Shown here piece by piece: positions 5,086 through 11,173 of a stretch of 11,173 nt of DNA (its first letter is position 1; every line of letters begins with the position of its first letter). Under the pieces are notes generated by a model. That model had not been told where the DNA came from and searched no databases. It saw only the letters and a program-made list of their open reading frames with translations. Made by a program: the position numbers and the translations under genes. Source of the DNA: JAJECS01 sp034428595 (lineage in GTDB: Bacteria; Chloroflexota; UBA11872); the NCBI GenBank assembly GCA_034428595.1, contig DAOUHO010000080.1, positions 1 to 11,173 on the forward strand, read 5' to 3'.

Positions 5086-6888
5086 ATGCCCCGAGATTCC
5101 GACCCCAAGCGCAGCGTCGCGGACCTGCACATCGACGATCCGGTTGAGTTGGAGATCACGCGCAACAGCCTGATCGGCATCTGTGAGGAGATGGGCGTGG
5201 CCATGCTGCGTACGTCGTACTCGACGATGTTCAACGAGGCGCGGGACTTCTCCTGCGTGGTCTTCGACGCCCAGGGCGAGATGATCGCGCAGGGCGACTT
5301 CTGCCCGGCGCACATTGGCGCCATCGTGCATACCGTCGAGTGGGCCATCAAAGAGGTCGGTCCGGAGAACATGCATCCGGGCGACGTGATCCTGCACAAC
5401 GATCCCTACCGCGGCGGCTGCCACCTGCCCGAATTCATGACGCTGAAGCCCTGCTTCTTCGAGGGCGAGGTGGTGGCGTACGCGGCGAACATCGCCCACA
5501 TGACCGACATCGGCGGCATGGTGCCGGCGGCCTTTGGCGATACGCGCAACATCTTTCAAGAAGGCCTGCGGCTGCCGCCGATCAAGATCTACCAGAACGA
5601 CGAGCCGGTGGAGGACATCTTCGCGATCATCACGTCCAACGTGCGCACGCCGAAGGTGTCGCGCGGCGACCTGATGGCAATGGTGGGCTCGACCTACCTG
5701 GCCGAGCGCCGCATCGTGGGCCTGGTCGAGCGGCTTGGCGTCGAGCGATTTCGTCAGCTTTCAGGCCAGATCAAGGACGTGTCCGAAGTGCTGATGCGGC
5801 AGGCCCTCGACCGTCTGCCGGACGGCGCCTACACCGCCGAGGGCTTTCTGGAGGACGATGGCGTGATTCCCGACCGTCCCTGGAAGATCCGGGCCACGGT
5901 CGTGATCCGCGGCGATGAGGTGATCGTCGATTACACCGGCTCGGACCCGCAGGCGGCCGGGGCGATCAACCAGTCGTTCGGCACAACGGCATCGGCGACC
6001 TATGCCGGCATTTTTCACATGATCGACAACACCATTCCCTGGAATCACGGCGCCTACCGGCCCATCGCCATCGTGGCGCCGCCGGGGTCGATCGTGAATG
6101 TGAACTACCCTGGCTCGTGCGTGGGCGGGAATTCCGACACATATCCGACGACTGTCGATATCCTGCTGGCCGCTTTCGCGCAGGCCAGCGATCGCAGCTC
6201 GGCGGCGGACGGCGGCACCTGCGGCTTGCTGGGGTTCTACGGGACGAATATCGACACTGGCGAGCCGTTCGTCATCCTGCATCACGAGGGCATGGGCTGG
6301 GGTGGCCGGCGCGACGCCGACGGCAACGACGCGCAGATTGTGAAGAACGGCAACTGTCTCAACGCGCCGTGCGAGGTGTGGGAGACGCGCTACCCGGTTC
6401 GGCTGGACGAGTACTCGATTGCCGAGGGCGGCGCGGGCGCGGGGGCCTATCGCGGCGGGCATGGCGTGCAGCGCATCTGGACCTGCCTGTCGCCGATCAC
6501 CGTGAGCGCCCACCTCAACCGCACGTCCAACCGTGCGTGGGGGCTGTACGGCGGGACGGAGGGCGGCACGACGGCGCTGCTGTTCCGTCGCGCCGGAGAG
6601 ACCGAGTGGCGGACGGCCCGGGAACTGTTCGACACGATCTCCGATGGGAAATTCTCGAACGTCATGCTCGAAATCGGCGATCAGATCCTGTTGCGCACGC
6701 CCGGCGGCGGAGGCTACGGCGATCCGAGCGAGCGCGACCCGGCGCTGGTGCTCGAAGACGTGCGGGATCTGCTGCTCGAACCCGAGGACGCACGCGAGTT
6801 GTACGGTGTGGCCGTCAACGTGGCGGCTGGCCGCGCCGAGCTCGACGAATCGGACCAGCGCCGCACCGCCAATGGAGCCGCCGAATGA
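5086..6888 (+). CDS. Hydantoinase B/oxoprolinase family protein (HyuB-like)
   Basis: The 600-residue protein matches HyuB, the B subunit type of N-methylhydantoinase, 5-oxoprolinase and acetone carboxylase. Family hallmarks occur in order: NEARDFSC (50-57), HNDPYRGGCHLPEF (104-117), IAHMTDIGGMVP (136-147), DYTGSD (282-287), NYPGSCVGGNSDT (340-352), GGAGAGAYRGGHG (448-460) and the C-terminal TPGGGGYGDP (538-547). H113 and H138 with D106 and D141 are the likely metal-site region. The usual HLPD is HLPE here and the common HHADIGG is AHMTDIGG. Enzymes of this group normally need the ATP-binding HyuA subunit, which is absent from both sides in this window. The ATG has only a weak GGTGG upstream. 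The gene overlaps the next one by four bases, so the two are translated together. Substrate unknown; an amide, lactam or ketone is typical. Confidence 0.93.
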   Translation: MPRDSDPKRSVADLHIDDPVELEITRNSLIGICEEMGVAMLRTSYSTMFNEARDFSCVVFDAQGEMIAQGDFCPAHIGAIVHTVEWAIKEVGPENMHPGDVILHNDPYRGGCHLPEFMTLKPCFFEGEVVAYAANIAHMTDIGGMVPAAFGDTRNIFQEGLRLPPIKIYQNDEPVEDIFAIITSNVRTPKVSRGDLMAMVGSTYLAERRIVGLVERLGVERFRQLSGQIKDVSEVLMRQALDRLPDGAYTAEGFLEDDGVIPDRPWKIRATVVIRGDEVIVDYTGSDPQAAGAINQSFGTTASATYAGIFHMIDNTIPWNHGAYRPIAIVAPPGSIVNVNYPGSCVGGNSDTYPTTVDILLAAFAQASDRSSAADGGTCGLLGFYGTNIDTGEPFVILHHEGMGWGGRRDADGNDAQIVKNGNCLNAPCEVWETRYPVRLDEYSIAEGGAGAGAYRGGHGVQRIWTCLSPITVSAHLNRTSNRAWGLYGGTEGGTTALLFRRAGETEWRTARELFDTISDGKFSNVMLEIGDQILLRTPGGGGYGDPSERDPALVLEDVRDLLLEPEDARELYGVAVNVAAGRAELDESDQRRTANGAAE

Positions 6889-7553
6889 GCCAGGCGCCTG
6901 AATTCGACGATGCCATGCGCAAGCGCTTTCAGGCGCTGCACTCCGCCCTGATCGCCGACAGCCTGGACCGCATGGGCGTGGCGGTGCAGGCCATGCGCCA
7001 CGACGTGCGTCCGATGTACCCAGGCGCTCGTATCGTGGGCCGAGCGCTGCCGCTCTTGCAGACCGCCGTCTACCGGCCGCCGGACGAGCCCTACGAGGTG
7101 CTATTCGAGGCCTTTCGCGCCATGCGCCCCAACGACGTCCTGGTCATCACGACAACGGGCCATTACAGCTCGGGCGTGTGGGGCGGGCTGCTGAGCACGT
7201 CGGCCCAGACGCGTGGCGCGGTGGGCTGCGTGATCGACGGTTTGACGCGCGACGTGCATGAGATCGAGGAGATTGACTTTCCGGTTTTCGCGGTTGGCCA
7301 GAGCTCGGTCGACTCGGAGGGCCGCTGCGAGGGAATCGAGTGGGGCCAGCCCATCGACTGCGCTGGGGCGCGGGTGGCGTACGGCGACGTGATCGTCGGG
7401 GACGACATGGGGGTCGTGGTCGTTCCGGGTGAGGCCGCGGAGGAAGTGCTGGACCGCGCCGAGGCCAAGGGCCGGGGCGAGTCGAACGTGCGCGAGATCC
7501 TGGCCACCGGCCGCGACGTGGGCGAGGTGTTCAAGGAATACGGCATTCTGTAG
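6885..7553 (+). CDS. RraA-family protein, probable 4-hydroxy-4-methyl-2-oxoglutarate-type aldolase
   Basis: The 222-residue protein has the RraA/HMG-aldolase fold signature: ADSLDRMG (24-31), PGARIVGRA (46-54), a G-rich SSGVWGGLLSTSAQTRGAVG run (95-114), then VIDGLTRD (116-123) with the R122-D123 pair that in the aldolases binds substrate and the divalent metal, and GDVIVGDDMGVVVVP (167-181). Catalytic members are class II pyruvate-type aldolases that cleave 4-hydroxy-2-oxo acids; others bind RNase E, a role not expected here. The ATG overlaps the HyuB stop as ATGA and has GGAG seven bases upstream. The open frame extends far upstream, but that part lies over HyuB and is out of its frame. In this setting it may cleave a keto acid made by neighbouring enzymes; this is inferred. 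Confidence 0.88.
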   Translation: MSQAPEFDDAMRKRFQALHSALIADSLDRMGVAVQAMRHDVRPMYPGARIVGRALPLLQTAVYRPPDEPYEVLFEAFRAMRPNDVLVITTTGHYSSGVWGGLLSTSAQTRGAVGCVIDGLTRDVHEIEEIDFPVFAVGQSSVDSEGRCEGIEWGQPIDCAGARVAYGDVIVGDDMGVVVVPGEAAEEVLDRAEAKGRGESNVREILATGRDVGEVFKEYGIL

Positions 7554-7602
7554 GCACGCGACGTTGGTCCGCGCTCAGGCGTGGTGACCGCCCCGTGATT
7601 GG

Positions 7603-8586
7603 ATGGCGCCAATGACCGAGCCCCGCTTCCGGGTCGTGATCACCGACTGCGATTTCGAGATGCCGCCGGTGATCGAGCAGGCCGAGCTTGATCCCATCGG
7701 CGCCGAGCTTGTCGTGGAGCAGTGCTTCACGGAAGACGCGCTGATCGAGAAGGTGGCCGACGCCGACGGGCTGCTCGAGCAATACGCGCCGATCACGGCT
7801 CGGGTCGTGGATGCCCTGGAGCGCTGCAAGGTGATCGTGCGCTACGGCACCGGCATGGACCCGATCGACGTGGCGGCGGCGACGGCGAAGGGCATCGTGG
7901 TCTGCAACGTGCGCGACTATCAGATTGGCGAGGTCGCGGATCACACCATGGCGTTGCTGCTGGCCCTGGCTCGCCACATCGTGGTCTACAACGATGCCGT
8001 GCGCGCCGGCGTGTGGGACGCGACGCGCACGGCGGAGCGCATGGAGCGCGTCGAAGGCCAGACGCTTGGGCTGATCGGTCTCGGGCAGACGGCGCAGGCG
8101 GTGGCGGCGCGCGCGCGGGCCTTTGGATTACGGGCCATTGGGCACTCGCCGCGCGCGCCGGATTCGGCGTTCGAGGCGGCCCAGGTCGAACGCGTGCCGC
8201 TGGACGATCTGCTGCGGCAGTCCGACTTTGTGTCGGTGCATACGCCGTTGCGGGCGCAGACGCACCACCTGATCGGCGAGGCCGAGATCGAATTGATGAA
8301 GCCGAGCGTGTTCTTGATCAACACGGCTCGAGGCGCGGTTGTCGACAACGCGGCGCTGGCGCGGGCTTTGAAGGATGGACGGATTGCCGGCGCGGGGCTC
8401 GACGTGATGGAAGAGGAGCCGCTGCCGATGGATTCGCCCTTGCGCGAGGCGCCGAACCTCATCGTGACACCGCACAGCGGCTTCTACTCGCGGACGTCGA
8501 TTCGCATCCTGCGCCGCGAGGCCGCGGCGGAGGTCGCGCGGGTGCTGCGCGGCGATCCGCCGAAGTCGCTGTTCGAGCCGGAGTAG
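7603..8586 (+). CDS. D-2-hydroxyacid dehydrogenase family protein
   Basis: This 327-residue protein has the two-domain layout of the D-isomer 2-hydroxyacid dehydrogenases. The N-terminal catalytic half includes CKVIVRYGTGMDPIDV (75-90). The nucleotide domain follows at TLGLIGLGQTAQAVAARARAFG, and the catalytic triad is R243 in NTARGAVVD, E272 in LDVMEEEP and H291 in TPHSGFYS. Two features are unusual: the third glycine of GxGxxG is alanine (G159-L-G161-Q-T-A164), and the acidic residue usually ending the second strand is replaced by H181-S182 followed by an arginine, which could loosen NAD preference or favour NADP. The start is ATG at 7603, or ATG at 7612 three codons later; neither has a strong binding site. 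It follows the RraA gene after 49 bases and converges with the Gfo/Idh gene. Confidence 0.9.
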   Translation: MAPMTEPRFRVVITDCDFEMPPVIEQAELDPIGAELVVEQCFTEDALIEKVADADGLLEQYAPITARVVDALERCKVIVRYGTGMDPIDVAAATAKGIVVCNVRDYQIGEVADHTMALLLALARHIVVYNDAVRAGVWDATRTAERMERVEGQTLGLIGLGQTAQAVAARARAFGLRAIGHSPRAPDSAFEAAQVERVPLDDLLRQSDFVSVHTPLRAQTHHLIGEAEIELMKPSVFLINTARGAVVDNAALARALKDGRIAGAGLDVMEEEPLPMDSPLREAPNLIVTPHSGFYSRTSIRILRREAAAEVARVLRGDPPKSLFEPE

Positions 8587-8603
8587 CGCGGACCCAGGCC
8601 GGT

Positions 8604-8619
8604 CGCCGGACGTTCGGCG
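8604..8619. terminator. Possible weak bidirectional hairpin between convergent genes
   Basis: CGCCGGACGTTCGGCG is a near-palindrome in the 33-bp gap between two convergent stop codons. Five GC pairs plus a G-U pair can form, but there is no T-tract on either side. Position favours a shared terminator; the structure is weak. Confidence 0.25.
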
Positions 8620-9756
8620 CTAGTTGCTGTCGAAGGCCGTCCAGTTGACGTCTACCCAGCGGCGCTCACGGAAGCTCTGCACGGCGGCGTCGTGCACGAT
8701 CTGGATGCCGTAGCCGTCCTGGAACGTCGGGAAGGTCGGTGCGTTGGGCTGACCGCCCTCGGCGACGGCGCGGTAGACCTCGCGGAACAACAGCCGGAAG
8801 GTGTCGCCAAAGCCCTCCCGATAGGCGCCGGGATTGTCCATGAAGAAGCTGCCTTCTTCCGTCGCGTGCCGCGGGTCCGGCAAGACGATCTCATTGGGCT
8901 CGGTGCGGTGTCCGAGCCATAGCTCGTTGGGCCGCTCGGAATCCCAGCTCACGCCCATGGCCGTGGCGTCGATCTCGACGCGAATGCGGTAGGGATGCCC
9001 GACGGCCACATGCGAGAGCGAAAGCACGCCGCGGGCGCCGTTTTCCCAGTGCACCAGCAGGTTCGAGACATCCTCGCCGGGCGCGTGGTAGTCATCCATC
9101 CCGCCGTCTGGCCGCGGGCGCTTGCGCACGTCGTGCGCCGTGAGGAAGTCCGCGCAAACCTCGACCACGCGGCTGCCGATGACGAAGCTGGTGAGATCGA
9201 GCAGGTGGCTGCCGGTGGTCGAGGTGACGATGGTGGGCCCGCCCATTTCGGGGAGCAGGCGCCAGTCCCAATCGGTTTCGAGCCAAAAGGTGTCGTCCGC
9301 CACGGAGGCGCGGACGAGCATGACGCGGTCGAGCGCGCCCAGGCGACGGCGGGCGGCCAACTCCTGCACCAGGGTGTAGAAGCGGTTGTTGAAGCAGATG
9401 GCGTGCACGCGGCCTGAGTCCGCGGCGCGGCGATAGAGCTCGCCGGCTGAGCCGGCGTCGGTGGTGAGGGGCTTCTCGCAAACCACGTGCGCGCCCGCGT
9501 CGAAGGCCATGCCGGCGTGGTCGAGGTGGTAGGTATCGGGCGTGCAGACGTGCACCACGTCGGGGTGGGTCGCGCGCAGGGCGGTGGCCACGTCCGGATC
9601 TCCACGTGGGACGCCGAAGTCGGCCGCGGCGGCGATGCTGCGCGCCTCGCTGCTCGCCACCACGCTCACGATGTCGACGTTGTTGCGGCGCAGGGCGTCG
9701 ATATGCACGCGCCCGATCACGCCCGTGCCCAGCACGATGGCTCGCGGTCTCTCCAC
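8620..9756 (-). CDS. Gfo/Idh/MocA family oxidoreductase
   Basis: The 378-residue protein is an NAD(P)-dependent sugar or cyclitol oxidoreductase of the glucose-fructose oxidoreductase family. The N-terminal Rossmann motif GTGVIG (residues 10-15) is followed by DVVHVCTPDTYH (66-77), the catalytic CEKPL (93-97, K95) and FNNRF (122-126). A substrate-side region follows with TDWDWRLLPEMGG (161-173) and TGSHLLDL (181-188), where H184 and D187 are the usual conserved positions. The start chosen is GTG at 9756 because AGAGGT lies six bases upstream and the Rossmann strand begins within five codons. A longer frame to 9819 would add 21 residues without family support. It runs convergently to the hydroxyacid dehydrogenase and divergently from the TIM-barrel gene, with which it may share regulation. 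Substrate unknown. Confidence 0.9.
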   Translation of the reverse strand: MERPRAIVLGTGVIGRVHIDALRRNNVDIVSVVASSEARSIAAAADFGVPRGDPDVATALRATHPDVVHVCTPDTYHLDHAGMAFDAGAHVVCEKPLTTDAGSAGELYRRAADSGRVHAICFNNRFYTLVQELAARRRLGALDRVMLVRASVADDTFWLETDWDWRLLPEMGGPTIVTSTTGSHLLDLTSFVIGSRVVEVCADFLTAHDVRKRPRPDGGMDDYHAPGEDVSNLLVHWENGARGVLSLSHVAVGHPYRIRVEIDATAMGVSWDSERPNELWLGHRTEPNEIVLPDPRHATEEGSFFMDNPGAYREGFGDTFRLLFREVYRAVAEGGQPNAPTFPTFQDGYGIQIVHDAAVQSFRERRWVDVNWTAFDSN

Positions 9757-9762
9757 GGTTTG

Positions 9763-9768
9763 ACCTCT
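9763..9768 (-). promoter_or_regulatory. Ribosome binding site deciding the GTG start of the Gfo/Idh gene
   Basis: AGAGGT on the minus strand, six bases before GTG at 9756. No comparable site precedes the upstream in-frame ATG at 9819, so the shorter protein is preferred. Confidence 0.6.
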
Positions 9769-9859
9769 ATTCCGGTGCGGCGGCGCCCACCCAGGCGGGA
9801 TGCTGGCTATGGTAGGCAATGGACGCGTGCGACGGGCGCATTTGGGTCATACTTGGGGC

Positions 9860-9880
9860 CGCGCGCGTCGCGGGCGCGCG
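9860..9880 (+). other. GC-rich stem-loop in the divergent region before the TIM-barrel gene
   Basis: CGCGCGC (9860-9866) pairs with GCGCGCG (9874-9880) around a 7-base loop. It sits in the 151-bp divergent region, 27 bases before the ATG at 9908, and would be in the mRNA leader. I find no convincing promoter in this region; CATACT near 9849 is the nearest -10-like string and lacks a matching -35 box. Confidence 0.35.
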
Positions 9881-9895
9881 ACTGTTGGCGATCAA

Positions 9896-9900
9896 GGGAG
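9896..9900 (+). promoter_or_regulatory. Ribosome binding site deciding the TIM-barrel start
   Basis: GGGAG seven bases before ATG at 9908. It fixes the start against an open frame reaching back to 9800, whose extra 36 codons read through the divergent regulatory region. Confidence 0.65.
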
Positions 9901-9907
9901 CGATGCA

Positions 9908-10885
9908 ATGAGACTCGGACTTTCGCAGGCGGCCTACCGCTGGGTGTCCTACCCAGGGCTGCGCATCGATCAGCCCGAGTATGGCTTTCGCGGCTTGGAA
10001 TATCCCTATGGCACCACCACCGAGCCGCCCGCTGAAGTGGACGGTGCGCTGGAGTGGTGGATCGAGCGCTGCGAAGAATGGGGGTTTGACAATCTCTATA
10101 CCGCGGCGTCGCTCTTGGATGGCAAAGAGGCGGCCGCTGCCGCCGGTCGACTTCTGGCCGAGCACGGCATCGAGTGGGTCGGCTCGGTGAACGGCGCCTG
10201 GGCCGTCAACCGCGACGAGTGGCCGGCGGTGCACGAGCGTGCGGCCATGCATTTGGAGTGGATGCAGGCCGGGGGCGTGCGCACTAGCGCCATGGTGAAC
10301 GCGGACCCGCCGGGGCCTCCGGGCCAGCCCATGCCCAACGGCGGTCTGCGGTTCGGGCACTTCAGCACCGAGACGCCGATTGGCGTGCAGATCGACCGCA
10401 TGATCGACAACTTGTCCAAGTTGGTGGTTGACGCGGAGAAGTGCGGCATCGTCCTCGCTTTCGAAAACCACATGGACTACCGCATCAGCGAGATCGTGCA
10501 GGTCGTGGAGGGCGTGGCGTCGCCCTGGCTGCGGATCAACTACGACTTCGCGAACAGCTATTCGGTGGTGGAAGACCAGGTCGACGCCGCCCACATGGCC
10601 GCACCCTATACGGTGATGACGCATCTCAAGGACATGCGCGTGCAGTCCATCACGACGACCGGCGAGCCCAAGTTCTTTCACGCGCCCGTCGGTTACGGCA
10701 GCGTGGAGGTTCTCGAGATCATGGAGATCTTGCAGCAAAACGCGCCGGACCCCGACTACTTGCCGCACTGCATCGAGACCTGCTGCCTGCCGCAGTACGA
10801 CCCGCAGCTGTGGATGAAGCTGACCGTCGAGTGGCTGGAGGAGAACTGCGCGCCGTACTTCCCCAAGCGGTTTTCCAGCGCGTGA
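9908..10885 (+). CDS. Xylose-isomerase-like TIM-barrel protein (sugar phosphate isomerase/epimerase family)
   Basis: The 325-residue protein fits the AP-endonuclease-2/xylose-isomerase-like barrel family, which includes sugar and inositol epimerases, isomerases and dehydratases. Probable metal ligands stand at the expected strand ends: E186 in LAFENHMDYR, D213 in RINYDFANSY, H239 in MTHLKDM and E290 in HCIETCC, with H258 in FFHAPVGYGSVE also conserved in style. ENH and HLKD are characteristic of this group. No signal peptide is visible, so it is probably cytoplasmic. A proline- and glycine-rich insertion (NADPPGPPGQPMPNGG, 131-146) sits between barrel elements and may form a lid. It runs divergently from the Gfo/Idh gene, a pairing common in sugar and inositol catabolism clusters, and is followed after 37 bases by a second hydroxyacid dehydrogenase. 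The specific substrate is not assignable. Confidence 0.87.
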   Translation: MRLGLSQAAYRWVSYPGLRIDQPEYGFRGLEYPYGTTTEPPAEVDGALEWWIERCEEWGFDNLYTAASLLDGKEAAAAAGRLLAEHGIEWVGSVNGAWAVNRDEWPAVHERAAMHLEWMQAGGVRTSAMVNADPPGPPGQPMPNGGLRFGHFSTETPIGVQIDRMIDNLSKLVVDAEKCGIVLAFENHMDYRISEIVQVVEGVASPWLRINYDFANSYSVVEDQVDAAHMAAPYTVMTHLKDMRVQSITTTGEPKFFHAPVGYGSVEVLEIMEILQQNAPDPDYLPHCIETCCLPQYDPQLWMKLTVEWLEENCAPYFPKRFSSA

Positions 10886-10922
10886 GGCGGGCGTTCGGTA
10901 GCCGAGCGATCGGCGCCCTGCG

Positions 10923-11173
10923 ATGAGCCGACGGTTTCGCGTGGTATCCGCCGGCGCGGGCCTGCCTCACCGGGACCGTGAGGCCGAGGCGATTGCCGAC
11001 ATCGCCGACATCGTGTTTTTGGGCGCTCCGCCGCACGACGAGCTGTTCGACGCCGTGGCCGAGGCCGACGCGATGATGACCGAGCTGACGCCGGTCGACG
11101 GCGATCTGCTCGACCACGCGCCGAAACTGCGGGGCGTGGTGGTCTACGGCGTCGGCACGGAGAAGGTCGATCT
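10923..11173 (+). CDS. D-2-hydroxyacid dehydrogenase family protein, N-terminal part
   Basis: The frame opens with ATG at 10923 and runs to the right edge without a stop, giving 83 complete codons. The translation starts MSRRFRVVSAGAGLPHRD and contains the first catalytic-domain strands, including AEADAMMTELTPVDGDLL and the hallmark LRGVVVYGVGTEKVD. The last corresponds to the CKVIVRYGTGMDPIDV stretch of the complete dehydrogenase at 7603-8586, so this is a second paralogue. The nucleotide-binding domain and catalytic residues lie beyond the window. No strong ribosome binding site is seen; the 37-bp gap after the TIM-barrel gene suggests co-transcription with it. Confidence 0.8.
   Translation, partial: MSRRFRVVSAGAGLPHRDREAEAIADIADIVFLGAPPHDELFDAVAEADAMMTELTPVDGDLLDHAPKLRGVVVYGVGTEKVD

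Noticed and set aside
6117..6884. Upstream extension of the RraA frame over HyuB
   Set aside because: It lies out of frame within HyuB and is arginine-rich. The ATG at 6885 has GGAG and begins the conserved domain.
9767..10768. 333-codon minus-strand open frame
   Set aside because: Antisense to the TIM-barrel gene, which keeps its metal-ligand motifs; the minus reading is H/D/R-rich without family similarity.

Overview
This is a GC-rich window (roughly two-thirds G+C) from a bacterium. Genes are tightly packed, with GTG and TTG starts beside ATG, purine-rich ribosome binding sites and no RNA genes. The content is a run of enolase-superfamily dehydratases, a lactonase-like hydrolase, a HyuB protein, an RraA-type aldolase, 2-hydroxyacid dehydrogenases, a Gfo/Idh/MocA oxidoreductase and a sugar-isomerase-like TIM barrel. 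This mix, with short palindromic intergenic repeats, resembles free-living or host-associated Chloroflexota (SAR202-like) and similar GC-rich lineages that carry many sugar-acid and carboxylate catabolism paralogues. The lineage is an inference from style of content; no marker gene is present.

Layout. Positions 1-4984 are all on the minus strand. Reading in that gene order: an NTF2-like protein (4984-4649), a beta-lactamase-fold metal-dependent hydrolase (4603-3863) and an L-rhamnonate-dehydratase-like enolase (3852-2695) form one compact unit. A 360-bp non-coding stretch full of palindromic repeats follows (2335-2694). Next come a DrrA/DrrB-like ABC exporter pair (2334-1309 and 1306-542) and a second enolase-superfamily gene that runs off the left edge (448-1) behind its own sigma70-like promoter. 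A short divergent intergenic region (4985-5085) then leads to plus-strand genes: a hydantoinase B/oxoprolinase-family protein (5086-6888) overlapped by an RraA-family aldolase (6885-7553), then a D-2-hydroxyacid dehydrogenase (7603-8586). A convergent Gfo/Idh/MocA oxidoreductase (9756-8620) is followed by a second divergent region (9757-9907), a xylose-isomerase-like TIM-barrel gene (9908-10885) and the start of a second 2-hydroxyacid dehydrogenase (10923 to the right edge).

How the genes may work together. The clearest hypothesis is the minus-strand trio. A UlaG/UPF0173-type lactonase-fold enzyme directly precedes an acid-sugar dehydratase, which would suit lactone opening followed by dehydration to a 2-keto-3-deoxy acid. 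The RraA-type aldolase, the 2-hydroxyacid dehydrogenases, the Gfo/Idh oxidoreductase and the TIM-barrel protein are plausible downstream or parallel steps of sugar or sugar-acid breakdown. No substrate importer, kinase or transcription factor is visible, so any pathway depends on genes elsewhere. HyuB has no HyuA partner in the window.

The most interesting non-coding signal is the repeat cluster at 2411-2687. Two 58-bp direct copies each encode two mutually exclusive hairpins, and all ten differences between the copies fall outside the stem arms. Between them sit a 20-bp ATTCCC/GGGAAT palindrome and two further palindromes.
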